This document shows, one piece after another, positions 44,395 to 53,981 of a stretch of DNA of 64,000 nucleotides. Position 1 is the stretch's first letter. Every line of letters starts with the position of its first letter. Both the position numbers and the translations under genes were made by a program. Source of the DNA: Cellulomonas wangleii (GTDB lineage Bacteria; Actinomycetota; Actinomycetes; Actinomycetales; Cellulomonadaceae); assembly GCF_018388445.1 (NCBI RefSeq), contig NZ_CP074405.1:1488001-1552000 (forward strand). The letters are read 5' to 3'. The notes under the pieces are model-generated. The model made no database searches. It was not told the origin of the DNA and saw only the letters and a list, made by a program, of their open reading frames with translations.

Positions 44395-47055
44395 TCAGCG
44401 GGCGACCGCCTCGCCGAGCAGCGCCTCACGGGCGACCACGGTCTCGCCGGTGCCGGTGACGAGCTCCAGCGTGCCGGTGGCCCGGCCCGCGTTGCGCACG
44501 TCCTCGAGGGCGGCCTCGACGCCGGCACGCAGGGCGTCCGGCACCTCGAGGACCGCGTGCTCGACCGGCGTGCGCATGGAGACCTTCGCCTCGGACTTGA
44601 CCTTGCGCAGCGCGGCGAGCGCGGCGCCCGCACCGGCCACCAGACGGGGCGTGGTGTCGCCCGCGGCGGCGCGCAGCGCGTCGCTGGTCGGCCACGGCGC
44701 GCGGTGCACCGTGCCCTCGCGCCACCACGACCAGACCTCTTCGGTCGCGTACGGCAGCACGGGGGCGAACAGCCGCAGCAGCGTGTCGAGCGCGAGCCCC
44801 AGGGCGGCGCGCGCGGACGCCGTGCCGGGCGTCACCTCGGCCGCCGAGGCGCCCGCACCGTACGCGCGGTCCTTGACCAGCTCGAGGTAGTCGTCGCAGA
44901 ACGTCCAGAAGAACGTCTCGGTGAGCTCCAGGGCGCGCGTGTGGTCGTACGCCTCGAGGGCGGCCGTCGCCTGGTCGACGACGTCGGCCAGCCCGGCGAG
45001 CATCGCCCGGTCCAGCGGCTGCGTGACCAGCGCGGCGTCCAGCGACACGGGCTCGTCGGCCGGCCCGAAGGACAGGACGAACTTCGAGGCGTTGAGGACC
45101 TTGATGGCCAGGCGACGGCCGATCTTCATCTGGCCGACCTCGAACGCGGCGTCCGTCCCGAGCCGGGCGCTGGCCGCCCAGTAGCGCACGGCGTCCGTCC
45201 CGTGCTCCTCGAGCAGCCCCATCGGCGTGACGACGTTGCCCTTGGACTTGCTCATCTTCTTGCGGTCGGGGTCGAGGATCCACCCGCTGATCGCCGCGTG
45301 CTTCCACGGCAGCGAGTCCGACTCCAGGTGGGCGCGCACCACGGACGAGAACAGCCAGGTGCGGATGATGTCCTGCCCCTGCGGGCGCAGGTCCATCGGG
45401 AACGTCCGGGAGAACAGGTCGGGGTCGTCGAGCCACCCGCACACGATCTGCGGGGTCAGCGAGCTCGTCGCCCAGGTGTCCATGACGTCGGGATCGCCGA
45501 CGAACCCGCCCGGCACGCCGCGCTGGTCGGTGGTGTAGCCGGCAGGCACGTCGCTCGACGGGTCGACCGGCAGCGCGGACTCGTCGGGGACGATCGGCGC
45601 GTCGTACCGGGGCTCGCCGTCGGCGTCGAGCGGGTACCACACGGGGATCGGCACACCGAAGAAGCGCTGACGCGACACGAGCCAGTCGCCGTTGAGGCCA
45701 CCCACCCAGTTCTCGTACCGCACCTGCATGAAGTCGGGGTGGAACGCGAGCTCCTGGCCGCGCGCCAGCAGCTCCTCGCGCAGGCCCTCGTCGCGGCCGC
45801 CGTTGCGGATGTACCACTGGCGGCTCGTGACGATCTCGAGGGGCTTGTCGCCCCGCTCGTAGAAGTTGGCCTTGCGCTGGGTCGGGACCGGGTCGGCGAG
45901 CAGGTCGCCGGACTCCCGCAGACCCGCCACGACGGCCTCGCGCGCGCTGAACGTCGTCTTGCCGGCCAGCTCGCCGTACAGCGCGCGGCCCGTGTCGGAC
46001 GTCAGCCACTGCGGGGTGTCGCGCAGGATGCGGCCGTCACGCCCGACGACCGATCGCGTCGGCAGGCGCAGCTCGCGCCACCACTGCACGTCGGTCAGGT
46101 CGCCGAAGGTGCAGCACATGGCGATGCCGGCGCCCTTGTCCGGCTCGGCCGCCGGGTGGGCCAGCACGGGCACCTCGACGCCGAACAGCGGGCTGGTCAC
46201 GGTGGTGCCGAACAGGTGCTGGTACCGCTCGTCGTCGGGGTGCGCGATGAGGGCGACGCAGGCCGGCAGCAGCTCCGGACGGGTGGTCTCGATGACGACC
46301 GGCTCACCGTCGGGGCGGTGGAACGCGACCTTGTGGAACGCCCCGGGGTAGTCGCGGGCCTCGAGCTCGGCCTGGGCGACGGCCGTCTGGAACGTCACGT
46401 CCCACAGGCCGGGCGCCTCGGCCTGGTAGGCCTCGCCGCGCTGCAGGTTGCGCAGGAACGCGCGCTGGGACACCGCGCGGGCCGTCGCGCCGATCGTCTG
46501 GTAGGTCATCGACCAGTCGACGGACAGTCCGAGCCGGCGCCACAGCGCCTCGAACTGCACCTCGTCCTCGGCCGACAGCCGCTCGCACAGCTCGATGAAG
46601 TTGCGGCGCGAGACCGGCACCTGGTCGCCCGGCTTCACGGCCTTGCCGTCCGTGCCCTCGTGCGGGGGCACGAAGCCCTCGACGTACGGCAGGGACGGGT
46701 CGCAGCGCACGCCGTAGTAGTTCTGCACCCGGCGCTCGGTCGGCAGGCCGTTGTCGTCCCAGCCCATGGGGTACATGACCGCGCGGCCGCGCATGCGCTG
46801 GAAGCGGGCGACGACGTCGGTGTGGGTGTACGAGAAGACGTGGCCCACGTGCAGCGACCCGGACACGGTCGGGGGCGGGGTGTCGATCGAGTACACCTGC
46901 TCGCGCTCGGCCGTCCGGTCGAACGTGTAGGTGCCGTCGTCCGCCCACGTGCGTGACCAGCGCTCCTCGAGGCCGTCCACCGTGACCTTGTCCGGTACCT
47001 GGCGGGCGGCGCGTGCGCTCGTCGGGGTCTCGGGGCTGGGGGTCAGGTCGCTCAT
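44395..47055 (-). CDS. valS: valine-tRNA ligase
   Basis: An 886-residue class I aminoacyl-tRNA synthetase. The HIGH element is GSLHVGH near residue 52, the editing domain includes VVIETTRPELL, and the KMSKS loop KKMSKSKGNVV is near residue 590. The C-terminal anticodon-binding region is followed by a short domain with VKSEAKVSMRTPVEHAVL. ATG at 47055 was chosen because GGGAGGA lies eight bases upstream; the alternative at 47064 is too close to it. Confidence 0.96.
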   Translation of the reverse strand: MSDLTPSPETPTSARAARQVPDKVTVDGLEERWSRTWADDGTYTFDRTAEREQVYSIDTPPPTVSGSLHVGHVFSYTHTDVVARFQRMRGRAVMYPMGWDDNGLPTERRVQNYYGVRCDPSLPYVEGFVPPHEGTDGKAVKPGDQVPVSRRNFIELCERLSAEDEVQFEALWRRLGLSVDWSMTYQTIGATARAVSQRAFLRNLQRGEAYQAEAPGLWDVTFQTAVAQAELEARDYPGAFHKVAFHRPDGEPVVIETTRPELLPACVALIAHPDDERYQHLFGTTVTSPLFGVEVPVLAHPAAEPDKGAGIAMCCTFGDLTDVQWWRELRLPTRSVVGRDGRILRDTPQWLTSDTGRALYGELAGKTTFSAREAVVAGLRESGDLLADPVPTQRKANFYERGDKPLEIVTSRQWYIRNGGRDEGLREELLARGQELAFHPDFMQVRYENWVGGLNGDWLVSRQRFFGVPIPVWYPLDADGEPRYDAPIVPDESALPVDPSSDVPAGYTTDQRGVPGGFVGDPDVMDTWATSSLTPQIVCGWLDDPDLFSRTFPMDLRPQGQDIIRTWLFSSVVRAHLESDSLPWKHAAISGWILDPDRKKMSKSKGNVVTPMGLLEEHGTDAVRYWAASARLGTDAAFEVGQMKIGRRLAIKVLNASKFVLSFGPADEPVSLDAALVTQPLDRAMLAGLADVVDQATAALEAYDHTRALELTETFFWTFCDDYLELVKDRAYGAGASAAEVTPGTASARAALGLALDTLLRLFAPVLPYATEEVWSWWREGTVHRAPWPTSDALRAAAGDTTPRLVAGAGAALAALRKVKSEAKVSMRTPVEHAVLEVPDALRAGVEAALEDVRNAGRATGTLELVTGTGETVVAREALLGEAVAR

Positions 47056-47100
47056 GTCACCCATCCTCCCAGATCGAGGAACCCGGCCGTGCACGCGGTC

Positions 47101-47146
47101 GACGCCGCACCGGGGGCGCCGGCAGCCCTGCCGGTGCCGGGGCGTC
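47101..47146 (-). terminator. terminator after the DUF305 gene
   Basis: Outer arms GACGCC/GGCGTC and an inner stem near CGCCGGCAG/CTGCCGGTG with one G-U pair. It overlaps the DUF305 stop and precedes valS on the same strand. Confidence 0.55.
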
Positions 47147-47864
47147 AGTCGTCGAGCGGTCCGCCGCGGGCGTCGAGGAGGTCCTGCAGCACGACCTGCT
47201 CGCGGCTCTGGGAGTCGACGATGCCCTGCGCGAGGCGCGTCACCTCGGGATGCCGCGCGTGCTCGGCCGCGTACCCGGCCATCTCCACCCCGCCGACGTG
47301 GTGGTCGATCATCAGCGACAGGAACAGGCGCTCGGCGTCGGTGCCGTCGGCGTCGCGCAGCGCCGCCATGTCGGCCGCCTGCACCCACCCGGGCATCGCG
47401 GACAGCCCGCCCGTGCCTCCCGCCCCCGCCGCGTGCGCGTGCTCCCCGTCCTCGCTCATCCAGGCCATCGGGCCGTCGGGGGACGCCGCCGGCAGGCCCC
47501 ACAGGCGCAGCCAGGCCGCCATCTGCCCGATCTGCTGCTGCTGGATCGTGAGGATGTCGAGGGCGATCGCGCGCAGCGTCTCGTCGTCCGACCGGTCGCG
47601 GACCAGCACCGCGAGCTCGACGGCCTGCGCGTGGTGCGCCTGCATGTCGCGGGCGAACCCGGCCTCGACCGAGCCGTCGGACGGGGTCGCGGCGTCGGGG
47701 CGCGCGACGAGCGTCGCCCCGACGGCCGTGCCGACCACCAGTGCCAGCAGGACCAGCAACGCCACGACGGCGCGGCCGGTCCCGGACAGCCCGACGAACG
47801 CCTGCCCCAGTGCGGACCGGGTGCGGTCCGCAGGCGCAGGCGCCGGCGCCGGGACGTCCGTCAC
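47145..47864 (-). CDS. DUF305 protein, membrane-anchored
   Basis: A 239-residue protein with an N-terminal helix (about residues 30-50) and an extracellular DUF305 domain, a ferritin-like four-helix bundle. The paired histidine motifs DMQAHHAQAVELA and MIDHHVGGVEMA are the family signature. DUF305 proteins have been linked to copper and other metals, but the role is unproven. The GTG start overlaps the DUF3105 stop, so the pair is cotranscribed. Confidence 0.86.
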   Translation of the reverse strand: MTDVPAPAPAPADRTRSALGQAFVGLSGTGRAVVALLVLLALVVGTAVGATLVARPDAATPSDGSVEAGFARDMQAHHAQAVELAVLVRDRSDDETLRAIALDILTIQQQQIGQMAAWLRLWGLPAASPDGPMAWMSEDGEHAHAAGAGGTGGLSAMPGWVQAADMAALRDADGTDAERLFLSLMIDHHVGGVEMAGYAAEHARHPEVTRLAQGIVDSQSREQVVLQDLLDARGGPLDD

Positions 47865-48499
47865 GCGGGCGACCCCACGCCGTTGCTGCACAGCGCACCG
47901 GCCTCGGGCAGCTCGGGGTTCAGCAGGTACTTGCGGACGAAGACCGGCAGCCGCTCGTCCTCGGCGTCGTCGAGCTGGAGCTGGACGCCCCACGCGGTCG
48001 CGACGACGGGTGACGGCTGGCCCTCGTACGGGGAGACCATCACGTAGGGGCGGCCGTCGGCGAGCGCGTGCAGCGCCGCGACCTGGTCGGCCGGCAGGTC
48101 GGGGGAGTGCGTGAGCCAGACGGCGCCGTGCTCGAGGGAGTGCACGGCGTGCTCGTCGACCACCGGGGCGTCGTACACGCCGCAGTTCTGCCACACGGCG
48201 TTGTGCTCACCGCCCACCGGGGGCGTCTGCGGGTAGTCGACCTCGGTCGTCACGTGGTCGAACGACAGGCCGTCGAACGTCTCGACGCCCTCGATCTCCT
48301 GTCCCGCCTGGGCCTCGAGCTGCGAGGTCCGGCGGGACTCGCCCACCAGCACGACCGCGGTCGCCGCGATCAGCCCCGTGACGAGCGTGCCGATGACGCC
48401 GAGGACGATCGCGGTCTGCCGACGGGAGGAGCGGCGCTGCGCCGCCTGGATCTGCGCGAGCCGTGCGGCCCGCTCCTCGCGCTGGGAGGACGTGCTCAT
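47861..48499 (-). CDS. DUF3105 membrane-anchored protein
   Basis: A 212-residue protein: basic, helical cytosolic start (residues 1-28), one membrane helix (about 29-52), then an extracellular DUF3105 domain with VDYPQTPPVGGEHNAVWQNCGVYD, EHAVHSLEHGAVWLTH and a second conserved Cys near the C-terminus. The His-rich segments suggest a metal site. Function unknown; it is commonly found beside DUF305 genes in actinobacteria, as here. Confidence 0.85.
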   Translation of the reverse strand: MSTSSQREERAARLAQIQAAQRRSSRRQTAIVLGVIGTLVTGLIAATAVVLVGESRRTSQLEAQAGQEIEGVETFDGLSFDHVTTEVDYPQTPPVGGEHNAVWQNCGVYDAPVVDEHAVHSLEHGAVWLTHSPDLPADQVAALHALADGRPYVMVSPYEGQPSPVVATAWGVQLQLDDAEDERLPVFVRKYLLNPELPEAGALCSNGVGSPA

Positions 48500-48558
48500 G
48501 CGGGGTCTCCGTCTCGGTGGGCCGGTGCGGCTGTGGTCGGTCGGGGGCGTGGTCGGTC

Positions 48559-48587
48559 AGGCTACGCGAAGTTGAACCGTCAACCAA
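48559..48587 (-). promoter_or_regulatory. promoter of the DUF3105-DUF305 pair with inverted repeat
   Basis: -35 TTGGTT (48582-48587), 17-base spacer, -10 TAGCCT (48559-48564). The spacer region holds the perfect inverted repeat GTTGA-ACCG-TCAAC (48571-48584), a candidate operator. Confidence 0.45.
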
Positions 48588-48709
48588 GGCGTGGGGGTGC
48601 CTCGCGGTGCGCCGGCCGCACCCCGCCCGCACCACGCTCTCGACCGGGTCGTCGGCCGCGGCTAGCGTGACCCTCCGAGGAGCCTGCGGGCCGACCAGCG
48701 GGAGGCACG

Positions 48710-49681
48710 GTGCAGGGCTCCGGCACGCGCAGCATCGGGATCGTCACGGGGCTCGTCGCCGCCCTCGCGTTCGCCACCAGCGGGCCGGTGGTCAAGCCGC
48801 TGCTGGCGGCGGGCTGGAGCCCCGGAGCCGCCATCGTCGTCCGGCTCACCGTGGGCGCGCTGCTCCTGGCCGGCCCGGCGCTGTGGGCGCTACGGGGTCG
48901 CTGGGTCGCGCTGCGTGCCGACTGGGCCACCGTCGTCGGGCTCGGCCTGCTGGGCGTCGCCGGGGCGTCGACGCTGTACTTCCTCGCGGTCGACCGGCTG
49001 CCGGTCGCGGTCGCGCTGCTCGTCGAGTACACCGGCCCGCTGCTCCTGGTGCTCTGGTCGTGGGTGCGCACGCGGCGCGCACCCGCCCCGGCGACCCTGG
49101 CGGGTGCCGCACTGGCCATGGGCGGGCTCGTCCTCGTGCTCGACCTCACCGGCACCCTGCGGCTCGATCCGCTCGGCCTGCTGTTCGCCGCCGGGGCGGC
49201 GGTCGGCAACGCCGCGTACTTCGCCCTCACCGCGCGACCCGTCACGCTGCCGCCCGTGAGCCTGGCGGGGGCCGCGATGGCCGTGGGCGCGGCCGTCGTG
49301 GGGCTGCTGGCGGCCGTCGGCGTGCTGCCGGTCGAGGCGCCCGACGTCCGCGTCGAGGTGCTGGGGACCCGGATGCACTGGGCGGTCCCGCTGCTCGTGG
49401 TGGCCGCGGTGCCCACGGCGTTCGCGTACGGGGTGTCGGCCGTGTCGGTGCGGTTGCTGGGGGAGCGGCTCGCGTCGTTCCTCGCGCTGTCGGAGGTGCT
49501 GCTGGCCGTGCTGCTGGCCTGGGTGCTGCTGGGCGAGCAGCCGCTGGTCGTGCAGGGGCTCGGTGCGGTCCTGGTGGTCGCCGGTGTCGCGCTGGTGCGC
49601 GCCGGGGCGGACCGTGACGTGCGGCGGGGCGCGGCCCCGCCGCCGGCCGTCGACGTGCAGGCGACGTCCGGGCCCGGCTGA
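48710..49681 (+). CDS. EamA-family membrane transporter (RhtA-like)
   Basis: A 323-residue drug/metabolite transporter with ten predicted helices in two EamA repeats (TGLVAALAFATSGPVVKPLL and LLFAAGAAVGNAAYFALTARP). Motifs such as LPVAVALLVEYTGPLLLVLWSW resemble threonine/homoserine exporters. Substrate is inference. GTG at 48710 follows GGGAGG. It converges with the sugar dehydrogenase gene 20 bases away. Confidence 0.87.
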   Translation: MQGSGTRSIGIVTGLVAALAFATSGPVVKPLLAAGWSPGAAIVVRLTVGALLLAGPALWALRGRWVALRADWATVVGLGLLGVAGASTLYFLAVDRLPVAVALLVEYTGPLLLVLWSWVRTRRAPAPATLAGAALAMGGLVLVLDLTGTLRLDPLGLLFAAGAAVGNAAYFALTARPVTLPPVSLAGAAMAVGAAVVGLLAAVGVLPVEAPDVRVEVLGTRMHWAVPLLVVAAVPTAFAYGVSAVSVRLLGERLASFLALSEVLLAVLLAWVLLGEQPLVVQGLGAVLVVAGVALVRAGADRDVRRGAAPPPAVDVQATSGPG

Positions 49682-49700
49682 GCCGGCCGCCCGGCGGGCG

Positions 49701-51371
49701 TCATCCGCCGGGCCGGACCCGCAGGATCCGCTCGTTGCTGTTGTTCGCGACGGAGTCCTTGTCACCGCGCGTGCTCGTCGTCAGCCACAGCGAGCCGTCG
49801 GCCGACGGCTCGACCGTGCGCAGCCGGCCGTAGGTCCCCGACAGCAGGGTCCGCAGGTCCGTGAGCTGCCCGTCCGCCGTGATCGTCGCGCGGTACAGGC
49901 GGGTGCCGCGCAGGCACGCGATCCACAGCGAGTTCCCCGTCACGGCCAGACCGCTGCACGACGCGGACGCCACGGGCAGGGTGAGGCGCGGCGCGACGAG
50001 CCCGGGACCGGAGCAGTCGCCGCTGGTGCCCTCGCACTGCGGCCACCCGTAGTTGCCGCCGCGGACCACCACGTTGGTCTCGTCCATCACGGAGTTGCCG
50101 AACTCCTGCTGCCACAGCCGGCCCTGGGCGTCGAACGCCAGGCCCTGCGGGTTGCGGTGCCCGTAGCTCCACACCGCGTTGCCGAACGGGTTGTCGGCGG
50201 GGACCGACCCGTCGGGTGCGATCCGCAGCACCTTGCCCGCCAGGTTCGACGTGTCCTGCGCCCACTGCGGGTTCTGCCCGTCGCCGGTCGCGACGTAGAG
50301 CATGCCGTCGGGCCCGAACCGCAGCCGCCCGCCGTTGTGGTACTTGTTGCGCGGGATGCCGCTGACCAGCACCTGCGGCGTACCGGACAGCGCGCCGTCG
50401 GAGTAGCGGATGCGCACGACCCGGTTGTCGGTGGTCGTGGTGTGCATGACGTACAGCCAGGGCGACGTCGTGAAGTCGTCGGCGACCTCCAGGCCCAGCA
50501 GCCCGCCCTCACCGTCCGTGCCGGCGACCCCGGGCACCGTGCCGACGACGCGGGTCGCGCCCGTCGCGGGGTCCAGCCGCACCACCTGGAACGTGTCGCG
50601 CCGCCCGTAGAGCACCGAGCCGTCCGGCAGCTCGACCAGCCCCCACGGCAGGTCTCGCTCGGTGGCCACCTGGGTGACGGAGCAGATGGCGTCCGTGCAG
50701 GTGCCGCCCGTGGTGACGCGCACGGCGTCGGAGTTGGGGGACCGGTTGCCGGCCTGGTCGCGCGCCCGGACGCGGTACGCGTAGGTGTAGCGCTCGCGCA
50801 GCCCCGAGTCGACGAACGTGAGGACCGAGCCGGAGGTGCTGCCGACCACGGAGCCGTTGCGCAGGATGTCGTAGGCGGTGACGCCGACGGCGTCGGTCGC
50901 GGCCTGCCACGTGACCGTGACCGTGGTGCCCGTGGCCCGCACGGCGACGCCCGACGGCGCGGTCGGCGCGGTGGTGTCGACCTGGCACGCCGGCACGCGC
51001 AGGTCGAGCGTGCCGCTCGCCTGCGACACGTTGCCCGCGGCGTCCCGGGCGTTGACGTACAGGCCCCAGGTGACGCCGGGCACGAGGGTGAGGAGCGCCT
51101 GCGTGGTGGTGCCCGCGACGGTCGTCATGTGCTGCCCGTCGTGGTAGACGTCGTACGCCACGACGCCCACGTCGTCGCTCGACGCGGACCACGTGAGCCG
51201 CACGGCGGTGCAGCTCAGCTCGCTGGTCCGCAGGCCGGACGGTGGTGTCGGGGCGGTGGTGTCGGTGGCCACCGCGTGCGGGGCCACGGGGGCGGCCGTC
51301 GCCGCGGGTGCGAGGGTCACGGCCAGCGCCGCCACCAGGACCAGGACGAGGGCAGGACGGGTGCGAGTCAT
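49701..51371 (-). CDS. secreted PQQ-dependent sugar dehydrogenase-like protein with FN3 domains
   Basis: A 556-residue secreted protein. A signal peptide (about residues 1-27, ending AATA) is followed by two fibronectin type III domains (about 40-130 and 133-225), then a six-bladed soluble glucose/sorbosone dehydrogenase-type propeller from about 235. Propeller features are LPWGLVELPDGS, GEGGLLGLEVADDF, YHNGGRLRFGPDGMLYVATGDG, SYGHRNPQGLAFD and NYGWPQCEG. The H and R residues of YHNGGRLRF and GHRNPQG are those that bind PQQ and calcium in such enzymes. FN3 modules are typical of secreted carbohydrate-active proteins, so oxidation of plant-derived sugars is plausible. Confidence 0.88.
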   Translation of the reverse strand: MTRTRPALVLVLVAALAVTLAPAATAAPVAPHAVATDTTAPTPPSGLRTSELSCTAVRLTWSASSDDVGVVAYDVYHDGQHMTTVAGTTTQALLTLVPGVTWGLYVNARDAAGNVSQASGTLDLRVPACQVDTTAPTAPSGVAVRATGTTVTVTWQAATDAVGVTAYDILRNGSVVGSTSGSVLTFVDSGLRERYTYAYRVRARDQAGNRSPNSDAVRVTTGGTCTDAICSVTQVATERDLPWGLVELPDGSVLYGRRDTFQVVRLDPATGATRVVGTVPGVAGTDGEGGLLGLEVADDFTTSPWLYVMHTTTTDNRVVRIRYSDGALSGTPQVLVSGIPRNKYHNGGRLRFGPDGMLYVATGDGQNPQWAQDTSNLAGKVLRIAPDGSVPADNPFGNAVWSYGHRNPQGLAFDAQGRLWQQEFGNSVMDETNVVVRGGNYGWPQCEGTSGDCSGPGLVAPRLTLPVASASCSGLAVTGNSLWIACLRGTRLYRATITADGQLTDLRTLLSGTYGRLRTVEPSADGSLWLTTSTRGDKDSVANNSNERILRVRPGG

Positions 51372-51458
51372 GGGGTTCCAATCGCCGACGCTGGGACGAA
51401 TCTGCCCGATCCGGACGAGTCGCGCCAGGGCAGGGCGCACGGCCGAAACGGTTCGGAC

Positions 51459-52088
51459 GTGAGCGCCGTGCCCGCGCGGGTGCGGCCGACGACGCCCGGG
51501 GCGCTGGTCGCGCACGTGGCCGACCTCGCGGCCGCGGTCCCCGGTCGGTGCCGCGTGCTCCTCGACGGGGCCGCGCCGCTGCGCCCGCAGGACCCGGCCG
51601 ACGCGCTCGTCGACGCGCTGCGGGCCGCGGGTCGGCCGGTCGTCCGCGTGCACGCCGACGACTTCCTGCGGCCCGCGTCGCTGCGGTACGAGCACGGCCG
51701 GCAGGACCCGGACGCGTACCTCGAGGACCGGCTGGACGTGGGCGCGCTCGCGCGCGAGGTGCTCGACCCGTTCGCCGCCGACGGCACGTACCTGCCCTCG
51801 TTGTGGGACGCGGTGCGGGACCGCGCCACCCGGGCGGCACGCCGGCAGGCGCCACCGGGGGCCGTGCTCGTCGTGGACGGCGAGCTGCTGCTCGGCAGGT
51901 GGCTCGACGCCGAGCTGACCGTCCACCTCACCGTGCGCCCGGCGACGCTGGCGCGGCGGCTGGGCCCGCAGGACGCCTGGATGCTGCCCGCGTTCGCGCG
52001 GTACGAGCAGGAGGTCGCCCCGCAGGACGTCGCGGACGTGGTGGTGCGGGTGGACGACCCGCGGCACCCGGCACTCGTCGTGCGCTGA
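51459..52088 (+). CDS. uridine kinase-like P-loop protein, atypical
   Basis: A 209-residue protein with the layout of uridine-kinase-like enzymes: RCRVLLDGAAPLRPQDPADAL, VVRVHADDFLRPASLRYEHGRQDPDAYLEDRLDV, and VVDGELLLGRWLDAELTVHLTV. The P-loop position reads LLDGAAPLRP, lacking the GxxGxGK(S/T) consensus, so nucleotide binding may be altered or lost. The HADDF and GxxLL segments that contact nucleoside in related kinases are present. GTG start at 51459 is 87 bases from the divergent sugar dehydrogenase start. Confidence 0.72.
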   Translation: MSAVPARVRPTTPGALVAHVADLAAAVPGRCRVLLDGAAPLRPQDPADALVDALRAAGRPVVRVHADDFLRPASLRYEHGRQDPDAYLEDRLDVGALAREVLDPFAADGTYLPSLWDAVRDRATRAARRQAPPGAVLVVDGELLLGRWLDAELTVHLTVRPATLARRLGPQDAWMLPAFARYEQEVAPQDVADVVVRVDDPRHPALVVR

Positions 52089-52188
52089 GCCCGCTGCGCC
52101 CGCTGAGCCCGTCGTGCACCCCGCGGCGGACCACCGGGTGCGGGCTAGGCTCGACGGCACAGGGGACGAGCACCAGGAGGCGCACCAG

Positions 52189-53190
52189 GTGGCAGGGCTG
52201 ACGATCGGGTACGCGGCGATGCTGGAGCAGTTCCACCCGCGTGAGGCGGTGGAGCTGTCCGCGTACGCCGAGCAGCACGGGTTCTCCGGCGTCATGGCCG
52301 CCGACCACTTCCAGCCGTGGGTGCCCGCGCAGGGGCAGTCCTCGTTCGTCTGGAACGTGCTCACGGCCGTCGGGGAGCGCACGACGGGGGACATGGGCCC
52401 CGGCGTGACGGCGCCGACGTTCCGCTGGCACCCCGCGATGGTCGCGCAGGCGTCGGCGACGCTCGCCGCGATGTACCCCGGCCGGCACTGGCTGGGTCTG
52501 GGCTCCGGCGAGGCGCTGAACGAGCACGTCGTGGCGGGCTACTGGCCCGAGGCGCCCGAGCGCATCAACCGGATGTTCGAGGCGATCGACATCATCAAGA
52601 AGCTCTTCGCGGCCTCGCTGGCGGGCAAGGACGTCAAGCACGCCGGTCCGTTCTACAAGCTCGAGTCGACGCGCCTGTGGACCATGCCCGAGGTCGCCCC
52701 GGAGATCCTCGTCGCCACCGCCGGCCCGGTCACCGCCAAGCGCACCGGGAAGCACGCGGACGGGATCATCACCGTCGGTGCGCCGCTGGAGAAGATCAGC
52801 GGCCTGTTCGGCAAGTTCGCCGAGGGCGCTCGCGAGGCGGGCAAGGACCCGGACGCGATGCCGAAGGTCCTCCAGCTCCACATGTCGTGGGCCGAGACGG
52901 ACGAGCAGGCGCTCGCCAACGCGATGCACGAGTGGCCCAACGGCGGCATGAAGTTCCCCAAGGCCGACATCCGCTCCCCGTTCGACCTCGAGCAGATGGC
53001 CAAGCTGGTGCGTCCCGAGGACTTCGCCGGCCGCATGGTGATCTCCGCCGACCCCGACGTGCACCGCGCCGAGATCCAGAAGTACGTGGACCTCGGGTTC
53101 GACCGCATCTACCTGCACAACGTCGGCCGCAACCAGCGCGAGTGGATCGAGGTCTTCGGTCGCGACGTGCTGCCGAAGCTGTCGCGGTGA
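52189..53190 (+). CDS. F420-dependent glucose-6-phosphate dehydrogenase-family oxidoreductase
   Basis: A 333-residue TIM-barrel LLM protein close to mycobacterial Fgd. The F420 and substrate residues of Fgd are retained in ADHFQPW (Asp, His, Trp) and [10 protein letters not shown] (Glu). [16 protein letters not shown] and [17 protein letters not shown], with the Lys in the phosphate region, also align. It would reduce F420 with glucose-6-phosphate or a related sugar; it could instead be one of the G6PDH-family members of other specificity. GTG at 52189 has AGGAGG upstream and a -10-like TAGGCT at 52146-52151. Overlaps cofE by four bases. Confidence 0.87.
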   Translation: MAGLTIGYAAMLEQFHPREAVELSAYAEQHGFSGVMAADHFQPWVPAQGQSSFVWNVLTAVGERTTGDMGPGVTAPTFRWHPAMVAQASATLAAMYPGRHWLGLGSGEALNEHVVAGYWPEAPERINRMFEAIDIIKKLFAASLAGKDVKHAGPFYKLESTRLWTMPEVAPEILVATAGPVTAKRTGKHADGIITVGAPLEKISGLFGKFAEGAREAGKDPDAMPKVLQLHMSWAETDEQALANAMHEWPNGGMKFPKADIRSPFDLEQMAKLVRPEDFAGRMVISADPDVHRAEIQKYVDLGFDRIYLHNVGRNQREWIEVFGRDVLPKLSR

Positions 53191-53981
53191 GCGCGGGCGA
53201 GCTGCGCGTCTGGGCGCCCGACGGCGTCCCGGAGGTCGTCCCGGGCGACGACCTCGTCGCGCTGCTCGTGGCGGCGCTGCGCGCCGACGCGGTCGACGAG
53301 CCCGGGCACGCGCTCGCCGACGGTGACGTCGTGGTGGTCACCAGCAAGGTCGTCTCCAAGGCGGAGGGGCGCGTGGTCGCCGCCGACGACCGCGAGCAGG
53401 CCATCACGGACGAGACCCTGCGGGTCGTGGCGACCCGCGAGCACGCCGGGGGCGTCACCCGGATCGTCGAGAACCGGCTCGGCCTGGTGATGGCCGCGGC
53501 GGGCGTCGACGCGTCGAACACGCCGGAGGGCACCGTGCTGCTGCTGCCGGCCGACCCCGACGCGTCGGCCCGGGCGCTGCGGGCCGGGCTGGTCGCGGCG
53601 TTCGGCGTGCGCCTCGGGGTGCTCGTCACCGACACGGCGGGTCGGCCCTGGCGGCAGGGCGTCACGGACCTCGCCATCGGTGCGGCGGGCGTCGACGTGC
53701 TCGACGACCTGCGCGGGCAGCTCGACACGTTCGGCCGGCCGCTGACCATGACCGTCGCGGCCGTCGCCGACGAGATCGCGAGCGCCGCCGAGCTCGTCAA
53801 GGGCAAGGCGTCGGGGCGGCCTGTTGCCGTCGTGCGCGGTGTCGGTCACGTCGTGACCGACGACGACGGGCCGGGTGCGCGCGTGCTGGTGCGCACCGGC
53901 CCGGACGACATGTTCCACCAGGGGTCGGCCGAGGCGTACGCCCAGGGGTGGAAGGACGCGCTCGAGCGGCCGGGACGATGA
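53187..53981 (+). CDS. cofE: coenzyme F420-0:L-glutamate ligase
   Basis: A 264-residue CofE-type ligase that adds the first glutamates to F420-0 using GTP. Conserved parts are [98 protein letters not shown] and [24 protein letters not shown]. It has only the ligase domain, not the FMN-reductase-like half of mycobacterial FbiB. The GTG start overlaps the upstream F420 oxidoreductase stop and its own stop overlaps the next ATG. No cofC, cofD or cofGH is in the window. Confidence 0.92.
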   Translation: MSAGELRVWAPDGVPEVVPGDDLVALLVAALRADAVDEPGHALADGDVVVVTSKVVSKAEGRVVAADDREQAITDETLRVVATREHAGGVTRIVENRLGLVMAAAGVDASNTPEGTVLLLPADPDASARALRAGLVAAFGVRLGVLVTDTAGRPWRQGVTDLAIGAAGVDVLDDLRGQLDTFGRPLTMTVAAVADEIASAAELVKGKASGRPVAVVRGVGHVVTDDDGPGARVLVRTGPDDMFHQGSAEAYAQGWKDALERPGR

